Counted from the first letter of the stretch, positions 33,870 through 44,962 are shown. The stretch is 64,000 nucleotides of DNA from Euphorbia lathyris (GCF_963576675.1 NC_088914.1:79482441-79546440), one strand, 5' to 3'. A program made the numbers and translations. Notes: a model not told the origin generated them from the letters alone.

Positions 33870-34150
33870 CTAGTTATTTAAAAAATTTACATAAAATTCA
33901 TCTTTAAAAAATTATCAATAAGTAACAATTTGAATAAAAAAACTAGGTTTATAAACTAAAGGTGTGGAATCTTTTTTTTTTTTTTTAGAGTTTAAGATTT
34001 ATGAATTGAAATAATTTTTTTTTTAATTAAAATATAAAATCATACTTTATTTGTAATATATAGAAAATTATAATATATCGATGATTTAGCAGTAGTTTTA
34101 ATTTTATAACTAATTATGATTTTAATGTCGTTATTTTTCCACTTTAATGT
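33870..34150. mobile_element. Diverged half copy of the 32.7-kb MITE
   Basis: It follows the right arm of the 32741-33560 unit from TTTACATAAAATTCATCTTT through TTTATGAATTGAAATAA and ATATATAGAAAATTATAATAT. It has many changes and an extra poly-T run. Confidence 0.5.
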
Positions 34151-35149
34151 TTAACTGAGAAATTTAAATGAATTTTCCACTCACAAGTTTGAAAGAAAAA
34201 ACAATTAAATCAACTACATGAGTACAATATAATTAAACACAAGAAAATAAAAAATTGAGACTAGTATTATTAGATAAGTTATATTCAATAGTCTTAATTT
34301 GCTGCTAATTAAAGTCTTTAAACCATAATCATAACCCAAATAGTCATTAAACCATATTCATCATTACCATTTTGACTAATGCTTTCTTAGGATGAACTGA
34401 ACTCCTTTATCAACTTCATTTTAGTACATTGGCTGGTCGGGCCTAACGTGCTTTTTATGAGATCTTTAAAATGAATACCATCTTTTTAAACAAAATTTAG
34501 CAGAACTTGAAATCATGTTCAAAAGACTTTTAATTCACACTCTAAAAATAATATAAATAATTGACTTTTATTGATTTAAAAATGACTAATATATATAATC
34601 TCGAACAATATTCTTTATATTCACTTCTTATTTATTATTTTATCATTAAAATCACTAATTATTGTTATATTTACCAATAGTGATAGGAGAGAGACTCCTC
34701 AATAATATATTATTAATAAAAAAAAATGAAATAATAAGATACTAAAAGTGAACATAGACTCTCTATGATTTGAGGAGTTTAGTTCATTTTAAAAGACGGT
34801 TGGAGTTGGTTTTTAACTCTCTCTTTAATTTTTTTATTTATGAGTTAAACTAAAAGGTTGTTAGGGATGTTATAAGTTTGTTATCTATATTTGGAAAATC
34901 AATAAACTTAACAATTAAAATTCCAATAGCACCGGTGAAGATAAAAAAAAAAAAGAAAAAAAAAGAAAAAACAGCTAGCAATTTATAGAAATCAATACCA
35001 AATTTTCTATTGTTCTACTATCTAATAAATTAAAGATTTTAAAATGATAAATTCATGAAATGTTAACTAAATTTGATATTTATAATATAAAGGTTTTGAG
35101 AAATTACCACATCATTATATATAATATGATTATTGTTAAAAACAACAAG
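34151..35149. other. No gene seen; possible small MITE at 34690-34860
   Basis: AT-rich sequence. GAGAGACTCCTCAATAA near 34688 and the TTGGAGTTGGTTTTTAACTC segment near 34801 have the look of a small MITE, but I could not define its ends. Confidence 0.4.
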
Positions 35150-35605
35150 GCGGCTTAGATCGTTTAGGCTTTTAAAATTGAGAATCCATTAATCCCTATT
35201 GGTGTTGTTTGGTCCATATGCGGCTTTTAGCCACCCGGATACCGCTTAAATGATAATAAACAAACTCATTTTTTATTTTTTTTGTTTTATTATAATTCAC
35301 TTTTGAATATTGTCGCATGGTTATTCGTGAATTGTGTGTATTATTTTCGGATATTTTGGTTCAACTGCGTTCTCTGCTTGTTTTTATGATGTAGTTTAAT
35401 ACTTTAACGACATTGTTTCGTAACTTTTGGTGAACTATAATACTTGTAAACATATATTTTTGTTAGCAGTTTCAATGATATTGTTGTTGAAATGTTGATG
35501 TTTACACATTTTTAAAAATATATATTATAAATATATGTGTTTTTTTATATTATTATTTTTGGATAGTATAATACATGCTTTAATCGAATTTATATATATA
35601 TAATT
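35150..35605. repeat. Dispersed repeat, copy 1
   Basis: It aligns directly with 53010-53475. Both share AATTGAGAATCCATT, a GTGTTG-rich GGCTTTTAGCC/CACC segment, TATAATTCACTTTTGAA, GACATTGTTTCGTAACTTTTGGTGAA and an AT-rich tail. The family is not identified. Not coding. Confidence 0.7.
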
Positions 35606-36236
35606 TTTAATTAACAAATAAAAAATATAAATCCAAAAATCCTCGAAGTCCCTATCTGTGCGTCTAATATTTTTGACAACCTTAAGAATGATGGACGAAT
35701 AACTAATTTCTCAAACAAAGGAAAATTACTAAGTACACGTTTAATTGCAAAATGGTCCTCATGAAGTAGACGTTTAATTACAGAATGGTCCTCAATTAAA
35801 TATGGATAAGTTATATTCAAGCATTTGAAGTTTAACATCGGAGAAATCAGATCTTCCAGACCTTTAAGAAACTAGATAGATAATCAATCAGAAGAAATCA
35901 CATAGTAAAGAGAGCGACATGAGATTGAAGATGTTGCCAAACCAAAAGAAGCAAGAAGAAAGTTAGATATGCCAGATTTTATGATGGAGCATTGTGGACT
36001 CTAAAACATGAAGGCATTATTGGCATTCAAAAGTTTGGCACATGGAATTCGTGGCATTTTGATGTTGTTCACTTTCACACTTGTAGTGGAAAGGCCAGTT
36101 TTGATAATGGGTCGTTAAATTTGGACAACTTATTGAATTTTTTATAATGGGTCACTGAATCTGGACAGGCTAGTATTTAGATATAAATTAGTAAAAATAA
36201 TACATTTAAAAAATAATAAATCTTTATTTTTAATGT
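35606..36236. other. No gene seen
   Basis: Short duplicated words (ACGTTTAATTGCAAAATGGTCCTC and ACGTTTAATTACAGAATGGTCCTC at about 35738-35794) but no recognisable gene. Confidence 0.45.
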
Positions 36237-36472
36237 TTGTAATAGAGACTAACTAAGCAAAACACAATGTGTTTTGCTTAAGTAGGAAAAGTTCACACTT
36301 TTATACGTAGTGTAATGTCTAGTTGAGGTATAGATAAGAAGGGTATACATTGGTAGAGAGAGAAAGAGGTAGGTTAAGTTTTCTAAGTAAGAATGTATCA
36401 ATTTTGCGTCTTCTTTCATTCTATCTGTAATGTTCATCACCAATATTGGTGTTCATTAATAACACTTCTCCA
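36237..36472 (+). repeat. 5' LTR of old copia
   Basis: Pairs with 42768-42999. Contains GTAGGAAAAGTTCACACTTTTATAC and GAAAGAGGTAGGTTAAGTTTTCTAA, both conserved in the other LTR. It is followed at 36476 by TTGATATCAGAGC, a one-base variant of the initiator Met tRNA primer site. Confidence 0.8.
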
Positions 36473-36603
36473 AATTTGATATCAGAGCACGTGTTGCGTG
36501 ATTCTTAGTTTCATTTATTTTTCATCTAGATCATTAAATTTCACAAAGATTTATTTGTTTCTGTTTCAAAATTGACTTTATCATTTTTTTCTGATCTTCT
36601 TGA

Positions 36604-37314
36604 TTGACAATGAGTCAATCTTCTAGTTCTGATGCTGAATCAAGCCAGAATTCTTGTCGAAAATTAAAGAATTCAACACCTCCTAAAACATCTAATAATG
36701 ATGCTTCTTGTGTGGGTTCATCTCGGAACCTTTCAAGTCGTTATTATATGCATCTAGGAGAGAATCATGGACTAATTTTGGCAAGTCAATTACTTAATGG
36801 TAAAAACTATCACTCACAGAGTCTAGATTTTCAACATGCGCTCTATGCTAAGAAGAAACTCACTTTTATTAATGGATCTTTACCAGCTCATTCTTCGTCT
36901 GATTTGAATCGTGCTGCTTGAGAGAGATGCAACATTATGATCTTCTCCTGGATAAGATATGTTATACCATCCATTTCATGGAGTGTTTAATGGTTTGAAA
37001 ATTCTTATGAAGTTTGGGAGAATCTGAAGAAACGTTTCGTGTAGGGAGATTCTTTAAAGATTGCAGAATTGCAGGAGGAACTCTTCGCTTTCACACATAG
37101 ATCATTAAATGTTACTGATTATTACATTAAGAAGATGAGTATTTGGGAAGAGTTGGTTAGTTATAGGCCTCTGCGTGTTTCTGCTTGTGTTTGTTTGTGC
37201 AAATGTGCAAGTTTCTTAACGGCAACTAAGAAGTATCAAGAGGAGATTATGTTATTTGATTCCTTAAAGGATCGAATCCTAAGTTTGCAGCTGTTAGGTC
37301 ACATGTTTTTATGA
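36604..37314 (+). pseudogene. Copia Gag remnant
   Basis: The first 105 codons are open and match the N-terminal Gag domain of plant copia elements: YYMHLGENHGLILASQLLNGKNYHSQSLDFQHALYAKKKLTF and NGSLPA, where a conserved Trp in the NYHSWS-type motif is now Gln. After a stop the frame returns at 37069 with LQEELFAFTHRSLNVTDYY, SIWEEL and a Cys-rich stretch. Stops and frame shifts abound. Confidence 0.82.
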
Positions 37315-37799
37315 TGAAACCTATGTCAAATATCACTAAAATATTGTCTTTAATCTTGCAATAAGAATGACAACATACTGGAACAAGACTTGTTGAGTCT
37401 TCCATAAATTTGACTAGGAGTCAGACTTGTGATACTAAGAAGGGACCTAAATAAAGCTATTGTGATGACTAAGGGCATATAATGGACTAGTGCTATAGGA
37501 AGCATGATTTTTCTACCAATTTAAAGTTCACTAAGAAACGCAATACTACTGGCACTGCTTCAGGGGGCCAATATGCTAATATTTCTCATTTAAAGAGCAT
37601 AGAAGATGTTTCTGTGCAACAGTCTATTCCTCAACATCAGAATTTCCAATCTTTTGGTATCACTCTTACTAAGAGTCAATATGACAAATGATGCATATGT
37701 TGGATGACAATATCCCTTCACAAGTACCAATTATAGGCATCGTGATGACATGTAACTCTTAGGAGCACTCATGTATTCATTATTTCATTACTAATACTA

Positions 37800-38715
37800 T
37801 AGTTGACATGCCTAAGTCTATTAAATAGTGGTGCTACTGATTGTGTGATTAATAATATTGCTTATTTTGACAATGGTTATGGCATTACCAATATGTTAGT
37901 TAAATTGCCTAATGGTCAACATATTCATATGCAACAATCTAGTGATATTAGAGTTAATGAGTACTTAACATTGTATAATGTCTTTTACATTCCGCATTTC
38001 ACATTTCACATTAAATTTATCTGTGTTAGCAAGTTAACTACTTGTTCCCATGTTCAATGTGTTTTTACTGCTAATGTGTGCCAGGTACAGGACACCAATC
38101 TTCAACAAATGATTTGTTCAACTGGTTTTATAAAAGGATTGTATGTTTTTTCCATATGGATAATAAGTATGACATCCCCCCATGCATTCTATTATTGATG
38201 TTATTTCTTATCAACCTAATAAGCCATAAACAGTTGTGGCATTTTTGTTTATGATATTTTCCTATTTCTAAATTGAGTCTATTTGTTGATATACCTTTTT
38301 ATGATTCCAATAAGGATGTTGATTGTCATGTTTGTCCTTTTGCTGAGATGAAAATGACTTCTTTTCCCGTTAGTGATTCTCGCTCTAGTAATATCTTTGA
38401 TCTGTACATTTGGACATTTAGGGACCTTTTCATACATCATCTAATGTAGGGTATAATTATTAATTTCTTGACTATTATTGATGATCATATTAGATTTGCT
38501 TGGATGTATTTCCTAAAGGATTAATCACAGGCTCAGAAATGCATTGAGGGTTTCTATAACTATGTTAAGGTCCACGTTCATGATGCTATCAAAAGTATAA
38601 GAATCGATAATGCCTCTAAAATGAAACTAGAAGAGTTGTGTAATACAAAAGGCATTATACATCAGTTTTCTTGTCCATACACTCCTCATTAAAATACCAT
38701 TATAGAAAGAAAACA
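37800..38715 (+). pseudogene. Copia protease and integrase remnant
   Basis: Protease-like: SLLNSGATDCVINNIAYF, where the usual DSGATDH has lost its catalytic Asp to Asn. VKLPNGQHIHM, LYNVFYIPHFTF and SVSKLTT-type residues follow. Integrase, in broken frames: a zinc-finger-like segment near 38230-38330, DLYIWTFRDLF, then FLTIIDDHIRFAWMYFLKD, DNASKMK and CPYTPH-NTIIERK. The match ends at the MULE insertion and resumes at 40391. Confidence 0.8.
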
Positions 38716-38949
38716 CTAATATCTTGGGTAAATTACATATGTGGTGTACAACCTTTACCCATAATCACACTTTGGTGTACAATCAAAATTTTGTCACACT
38801 AAACTGTACAACCTTTTAGTGACCTCTCATTAAAGTGTACAACAGGTAATTTTGACCGGTCAACGCTTGGTCAACGCGCCACCTCATCACTTTTAACCTC
38901 CTAACAAATAAAAGTGGATCTCACCTAATGTTAAATGACTAATTTAGCC

Positions 38950-39094
38950 TAGTTTCCCCTAGTTTCCCCTTCCTGTTTCCCCTAGTTTCATCTCTCCTCT
39001 TCTCTTAGAAGATAGAATTGGGGTTAGCTTCCCTAGGCTAATTCCTGGGTAGTTTGTTGTTGTTTGTTTTTCTTTTCCTTTTCTATAAAAAAAA
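38950..39094 (+). mobile_element. Small A-tailed retroposon inside the MULE arm
   Basis: 145 bp ending in eight A are flanked by the exact 13-mer GACTAATTTAGCC (38937-38949 and 39095-39107). When it is removed, the MULE left arm aligns continuously with the right arm. The length, A-tail and 13-bp duplication fit a SINE or retroposed RNA fragment copied by LINE machinery. I do not recognise the family; no RNA polymerase III boxes were evident. Confidence 0.75.
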
Positions 39095-39539
39095 GACTAA
39101 TTTAGCCTTAATTATATTTACTTTTATTTTTTCTTTTTCTTTTATATTAATTCTTTTCTCTCTCCTCCCTATCTCACTCTTCCGCCTCCGCCCCTTCCAT
39201 TGGCTCCTCCTTCTTCTTCTCTACTTTGTTGAATCCAGAATTTAGGAGAAACATAAACAGAAATTAAGATTATAATCTCTACATACCACTTTTTATCCAA
39301 TCAGAGCAAGAAAAAGTTCATGCTCTACCACAAAAAAAAGTGGCCCATCTGACATTTTGGTTTTTCTATTCTTCCATTCTTCCAAGTTTCATAAAGAAAA
39401 AAAATGGATTTGGAGACGGTGAAGAGATATTTAGAGAAAGGAGATAATAAAGAAGATAACAAAAATGGATCTACAATTTAATGAATGCATCTCAGATTCT
39501 TCAATTTTTACTCTTTTAATTTTTACCTAATTCACCAAA

Positions 39540-39925
39540 ATGGCATTTCTCTCTGCAATTCTTCTCCTTCTTCTCTCTTCTTCCATGCAATCCTTGTCAT
39601 CTGCAGCCAATTTAACGGCCTACAAATTGAAGTTCTGCAACAGTATGACTTTCCAATCGGTCTTCTTCCTAACAGAGTTACGGCCTACGAATTGGACACT
39701 TCAACTGATAAGTTCTCCGCTACTCTAAGTTTCACCATTGATTCTTATGAGCTTAAGTACAAATCTACAATTACTGGTGTTATAGCCAAGGACAAGCTCT
39801 CTAGCTTGAGCGGTATTCGGGTTAAGATTTTATTTCTGTGGCTTAGCATTGTTGAAGTGAGTTATTTCTGTGGCTTAGCATTATTGAAGTGATCCGCGAT
39901 GACAACGAGCTTGAGTTTTCGGTAG
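39540..39925 (+). pseudogene. Captured DUF538 gene fragment
   Basis: Starts with a signal-peptide-like stretch (MAFLSAILLLLLSSSMQSL, cleavage near SSAA). After a short indel that changes frame, it continues with VLQQYDFPIGLLPNRVTAYE, FSATLSF and YELKYKSTITGVI, then LSSLSGIRVK and WLSIVEV. This is the order and wording of plant DUF538 proteins, small secreted proteins of unclear function. A 32-bp tandem duplication at about 39826-39891 repeats the WLSIVEV codons. The end (NELEFSVG) is followed by stops. The frame change, duplication and lost C-terminus make it a pseudogene. The donor gene is not in the window. Confidence 0.8.
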
Positions 39926-40390
39926 GGGTCCAGTGAGGTGGAGATGGGATTTCTGATATGAGGCGTTTTTCATTTGAGGCGATTTGACCGACGGCGGATT
40001 CAACTGAATTTTTTTCTGAATTCTACGAAGTAGAGAAGAAGAAGAAGGAAGAGCAAGTGGAAGAGGTGGAGGCGGAGGCGGAAGAGTGTGATAGGGAGGA
40101 AAGAGAAAAGAAATAAATATAAAATAAAAATAAAAAATAAAAGTAAATATAATTAAGGGTAAATTAGTCATTTAGTATTAGGTGGGATCCACTTTTATTT
40201 GTTAGGAGGTTAAAAGTGATGAGGTGGCGCGTTGACCAAGCGTTGACCGGTCAAAATTACCTGTTGTACACTTTAGTGGGAGGTCACTAAAAGGTTGTAC
40301 AGTTTAGTGTGACAAAATTTTGGTTGTACACCAAAGTGTGATTATGGGTAAAGGTTGTACACCACGTATGTAATTTACCCCTAATATCTT

Positions 40391-40442
40391 TTGAGCGTTG
40401 CTCGTTCTCTTACGTTTCATGCATTTTTACCATTGACTTTTT
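40391..40442 (+). pseudogene. Copia integrase tail
   Basis: Encodes LSVARSLTFHAFLPLTFWG, the conserved segment that follows the ARTLL-type motif of copia integrase (LPxxFWG). It joins in sense to the piece ending at 38715 and is cut again at 40443 by MULE end sequence. Confidence 0.75.
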
Positions 40443-40811
40443 GGGGTAAATTACATACCTGTTGTACAACTTTTGCACCATTTCACATTTTGGTTTACAA
40501 CCTTCAGTTTTCACACTAAAATGCACAACCTTATAGTGACATCACACTATGGAATATATGACCGACTATTAGAGGTAAATCATGACATATCGGGACAAAT
40601 TACATACATGGTGTACAACCTTTGTAATATTTTATACTTTGATGTACAATCTTCAATTTGCACACTAAAATGTACAACCTTATAATGACCTGGCTTTATG
40701 GTGCACAATCGGGAAAAATGATCGGTCAACGTGCCACATCATCACTTTTTACCTCTTAAAAATAGAAGTGAGACCTATCCTAGTTTATTTTTATGTTGAT
40801 GAAGAATAGAC
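40443..40811. mobile_element. Two truncated MULE left ends in tandem
   Basis: GGGTAAATTACATACCTGTTGTACAAC starts at about 40444, and a second, more diverged start (GGACAAATTACATACATGGTGTACAAC) at about 40594. Both run in the same direction as the left arm of the intact units but lack right ends. They show repeated insertion or partial duplication of this family at the same place. Confidence 0.7.
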
Positions 40812-42108
40812 GGGTAAATTACATACGTGGTGTACAACCTTTACCTCAAATCACACTTTGGTGTACAACCAAAATTTTATCACACTAAACCGTACGAACT
40901 TCAGGTGACCTCCCATTAAAGTGTACAGTCGGTTATTGTGACCGGTCAACGCTGGTCAACTATGCCACGTCAGCATTTTTCAGTTGTATAATTAAAAAAA
41001 ATGGGACCCACTCTTTATGGAATTACTAATATAGCCTTAAGTCTTATAAAATTACTAAAATACCCTCTATCTTCCTCCTTCAACCAAACAACACACCATC
41101 TCTCCTCCCTTCACCAAACAGCCATAGCAGCACACCAGCAGCAGTTGCAAAAGCCGATTTAGCGCAGAAGCCAAGGTTCCTTCTTGATGAAACCCTGAGT
41201 TTGAGTCCGCAGACATTTTTCCCTCAAAAATCACTTTTACCAAACCATAATTCCATCATCTCAGTAGCTTCACATCCTCTGTTTCAAATGGAATTGGAGA
41301 AAAACATAAACCAAACCTAAATTTGAGCACAGAACCCTAAAACACCAAAACAAACATGATTAAAGCAAAATTCGAAGAATCAGTAACTAAAGTAAAGAAA
41401 CAACATGAAGCCTGAGGGAGAATCAGTAAGGAGAGAAATTACAAATGGCAGAAAACGAAAAATATGTACGGTAGTAGAAGAGAAACAGCAGTATCGCTCA
41501 CTCAGTTTGCAAATCCAGAATCGGAATCGCAATAGCTATTGGAATTATCCTTGGTTGCATCTTTGCCTTCCTTTTTCCTCATGGGTTTTACTTTTCAATT
41601 CCTCAATCTCAAACTCGCGGCCTCTCCAATTCCATTTCCCAAGTTCCTAAAATTCATTCGAATCAAATTCTTGTCTGTTTTTCATCAGGATGCAAATTAT
41701 TTTGTTTTATTCTACGATTTTACTTGTTTTTGTTAGACGAGAAGACGATGGAAGAGACAGAGACAGAAGTGGAAAAGACGACGGAAGAGGCTGAGGAGGA
41801 AGAGAGAGATAGGGAAGAGAATTTAGGAGAGAGAAAAGATTTAATATGAAAGAAAAATAAAAAAATAAAAGAAAATATAATTAAGGGTAAATTAGTCATT
41901 TAACATTAAGTGGGATCCCTTTTTATTTGTTAGGAGGTTAAAAGTGATGAGGTAGCGCGTTGACCATGCATTGACCGGTCAAAATTACCGGCTGTACACT
42001 TTAGTGGGAGGTCACTAAAAGGTTGTACAGTTTAGTGTGACAAAATTTTGGTTCTACACCAAAGTGTGATTTGGGGTAAATGTTGTACACCACGTATGTA
42101 ATTTACCC
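40812..42108. mobile_element. Second MULE of the same family, 1297 bp
   Basis: Starts GGGTAAATTACATACGTGG and ends CCACGTATGTAATTTACCC. It is flanked by the exact 10-mer AAGAATAGAC (40802-40811 and 42109-42118). Its terminal arms are related to those of the 38726-40380 unit (GTGTACAACCTTTACC, GACCGGTCAACG). The interior (41080-41860) is different, less AT-rich and possibly captured. One frame near 41530-41590 reads IAIGIILGCIFAFLFPHGF, a likely transmembrane helix, preceded by a basic Arg/Lys/Gln stretch. I cannot name the donor. Confidence 0.88.
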
Positions 42109-42239
42109 AAGAATAGACTCCCACTAACCAAAAGGCTTTGGTCTTTAGTACATCGATTCCAAACTAGTAATAGGGAAAGTAAGAGAAAGAAAAACAAAAG
42201 AGAAGTGGTGAGTTATCTAGTTAGATAGAGAATTAGATA

Positions 42240-42720
42240 TACTGCGCCACATGCCTTTATGAGTCTTCGACCCTTTTTTAATGCAGACGCGCCACATGTG
42301 TGGATATAAGAAGGCCAATCACATGCTTCTATGTGTTCATGGCATAATCCTTAATTTCCTAGAAAAGCAAAAAGTAGGCAATACTTTCCAAGTTATCCAC
42401 ATAGCCCGAGTATATGGCAATGGCTGCAGTTGCTGTAGAAGTTCAATGGTTGGTTTACATTTAACAGCATTGCAGATATCTCACAGACAGCTCTTTCCAT
42501 TTTTTTCTGACAATAAATATGCATTGCATCTCACCAATAACTCTACATTCCACGAAATAAAAAAACACTAGAACTTGACTACCATTTTGTGCGTGAGAAG
42601 GAAGATGCTGGTTTGATTCATCCACTGCCTGTTTCTTCTGCACAACATCTAACATATATCTTTACTAAAACATTTCCAATTAAAGTTTTTTTAAGCCAGT
42701 TTTATCCAAACTTGGAGTCT
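42240..42720 (+). pseudogene. Copia RNase H remnant
   Basis: In broken frames it reads ATCVDIRRPITCFYVFMA, SLIS then a stop in place of Trp, KSKK, PEYMAMAAVAVEVQWLVYI, FSDNKYALHLTNNSTFHEIKKH and a last KLGVLDIYSSLRGG. These are the successive conserved segments of the copia RNase H domain and C-terminus. It ends at the poly-G tract before the 3' LTR. Confidence 0.82.
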
Positions 42721-42743
42721 TAGACATTTACTCCAGTTTGAGA

Positions 42744-42766
42744 GGGGGGGGGGGGGGGGGGGGGGG
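42744..42766 (+). promoter_or_regulatory. Polypurine tract expanded to 23 G
   Basis: GAGAGG and then an unbroken run of 23 G lie directly before the 3' LTR. The position is that of the plus-strand primer; copia tracts usually hold only a few G. The length may have grown by slippage since insertion and may also be misread in the assembly. Confidence 0.75.
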
Positions 42767-42767
42767 T

Positions 42768-42999
42768 TGGTAACGGAGGCTAACTAAGTAAAAGGGTATG
42801 TTTTGCTTAAGTAGGAAAATGTCACACTTTATACACAGTGTAAAGACTAGTTGATGTATAGATATGAATGATATAAATAGGTAGAGAGGGAAAGAGGTAG
42901 GTTAAGTTTTCTAATTGGGAATATATCAATTTTACTTCTTCTTTCATTCTCTTAGTATGTTCATCACCAATTGTGGTGTTCGTCAATAATACTTCTTCA
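42768..42999 (+). repeat. 3' LTR of old copia
   Basis: Starts TGGTAACGGAGGCTAACTAAG and ends TTCTTCA; aligned with 36237-36472. Confidence 0.8.
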
Positions 43000-43946
43000 T
43001 ATTTGATAGTTTGCAATTTTAATTAATTTTAGGTTATAAATAATAGAACATGAGTTTTTTTAGATCTAAGTGACAAAACAAAATTTATAAGACGAAATTC
43101 TGACATCGATCTAGAGACTATGATAAAGGCATATAGTAACGAAGTACCATTATCTATCATGAACCTTCTCTTATAGGAGTAGTACTGACTTTGTCCATCT
43201 CTTTCTTCATATACATGATATTAGTGTATCTTGATAGATAAATGGTTGCATACTATCTTTTGGGATAAGAAACTAAAATAATTTCAACATTTTTGTGAAA
43301 GTGTCAATTGAATCCCAATGTTTGTGAAATGATGTAACTACAGTCATGAGTAACGAAACTTGACACCTTAAACATACTTGTTGTAACCGACGTTTCCTCA
43401 TAACTGTAACTGCACAAATTCATAAACATTGAGGTTATGTTGTTTTATTAGGGACTCAATTGATACTTGCTCAAAAATCTTGAATTTTTTGGATACCTTA
43501 TCCTTTTTTTTCAATCGGTCAAATCACGTGGTTGGTATAAAGATCTGAATAAGGCAAATATAAATGTACGCTAGATTATTCTAATAGAGAAAACTTACTA
43601 AGTTTAAGCATTAAGACCATGTTCTTTTTTACTTAATTTCAGCATAAGTAAGTTCAGTTCAGTTCATTTTAGCTAAGTTAAGTTAAGTTCAGTTCAGTTC
43701 AGCAACATTCAGAGTTCAGTCAAGTTAAGTCCAGTTAAGTTAATTTCAGTAATTATTATTATTTATTATAATTATAATTATTTATATATATAATTATAAT
43801 TTAGTATTATTTCTATATAATTCAACATTATTTATTATAATTATAACTATTTATACATAATTTATTGTTATTTATTATAATTTGTAATTTAGTATTATTT
43901 ATATTCATCATGATTTGTTATAATTATAATTATTTATATATAATTT
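43000..43946. other. No gene seen; AGTTC-rich and AT-rich repeats
   Basis: After 43600 there is a stretch of degenerate AAGTTCAGTTC/AAGTTAAGTT repeats (43645-43750). From 43755 there is a TAATTATAATTATTTATATAT tract into which the MULE at 43947 has inserted; that tract resumes at 44963. Confidence 0.55.
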
Positions 43947-44962
43947 GAGAAATTATACTGTATGCCAGGCATACCACGTCACAATCTGATGTGATATGCC
44001 TGACCAATAATAACAAGACAGGTGGCACTTTTAATTAAAGTTTAATAATTAAAAAAAAATATTTAACTTCTCTTCCGGATCAGCGACCTTCCCCACCATA
44101 TTTGCTGTTCTCTTCATACAAAATCACTGCTGACCAAATCCACAAGACAGAGATGGAGGAAACAACAAATATTTCTTTCTGGTCTTTTCTCCTCAACCGT
44201 CAAGCGCGAGCTTCTCCGTTCATCAGCTTTTTTGATCTCGTACAAATATTTCTTTCTGGTCTTTTCTCCTCGACAGTCAAGCGCGATCTTCTGCGTTCAT
44301 CAGCCACGGTAATAGGCCAAATAAAATACAGTGCTGCGGCGGAAAGGAGATTAAAGAAGGAATATGTGAAATCCCTGAATTGGAGGTGGGAGAAGGCATT
44401 ACCCAATTTGGGTGTTGAAATTAAAGAAATTGAAAGATGCTTCTGAGCTAAAAAAATTATGGATAATCTTAGAAATTGTATAAAGATCATTGATTAATGG
44501 TATGTGGTTTTGTATGTGTTCAAGACTTTGAATCTGAGAAAAAGAAATAGAGAAATTATATGATTTTTCTTTGCATGGATTCAAGACTTGAATCTGACAA
44601 AATTACATATGAAATCCACCTTCTACCATTAAAAGATTCACCTTTAGCCAACATAAGTTCCTTTCCTTTTTGTGATGAATAACAAAACCGCCCCCAGTAA
44701 AATATTTTCCTGCATATTTCAGATTCAAGTGTTGTAAGTGTAAAAATTAAGAATTTAACAGGTCTTAGAATCTGGTTGACGGTGATTTTTTTAAGAAGGG
44801 AACAACAAATAAGGTGGGGGAAGGCCGCTGATCGGTGAGAGGTAAAATATATTTTTTAAATTATTAAACTTTAATTAAAAGTGCCACGTGTCTTATTTTT
44901 ATTGGTCAGGCATACCACATCAGATTATGATGTGGTATGCCTGGCATACAGTATAATTTCTC
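43947..44962. mobile_element. Third MULE-like element, 1016 bp
   Basis: Begins GAGAAATTATACTGTATGCC and ends GGCATACAGTATAATTTCTC with inverted arms of about 150 bp. The exact 9-mer ATATAATTT flanks it (43938-43946 and 44963-44971), the standard Mutator duplication length. Arms are unrelated to the GGGTAAATTACATA family. The interior has a 114-codon open frame (44102-44446) with no known domain. It also has a tandem duplication of about 78 bp containing AATATTTCTTTCTGGTC (starts about 44168 and 44246). Confidence 0.88.

Larger units (their letters stand above)
38726..40380. mobile_element. Pack-MULE carrying a DUF538 gene fragment
   Basis: A 1655-bp unit starts GGGTAAATTACATA and ends TATGTAATTTACCC, with inverted arms of several hundred bp. 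The 10-mer CTAATATCTT flanks it on both sides (38716-38725 and 40381-40390). Long terminal repeats with a 9-11-bp duplication identify a Mutator-like element. It has no transposase; the interior holds part of a host gene. The copia integrase reading resumes directly after the right duplication, confirming the insertion. The left arm is interrupted by a 145-bp retroposon. Confidence 0.9.
36237..42999 (+). mobile_element. Old Ty1/copia element broken by MULE insertions
   Basis: The two LTRs (36237-36472 and 42768-42999) are about 235 bp and align from the TAACTAAGTAA/CAAAA region to TTCTCCA/TTCTTCA with many mismatches and gaps, so the insertion is old. Order on the + strand is LTR, primer site, gag, protease, integrase, RNase H end, purine tract, LTR. 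Most of RT is missing. Three Mutator-like units sit between the integrase and RNase H pieces. Target duplication no longer recognisable. Confidence 0.85.

Noticed and set aside
36238..43005. Target-site duplication for the old copia element
   Set aside because: Several 5-mer pairs at the two ends were tried; none matched, so no duplication is claimed.
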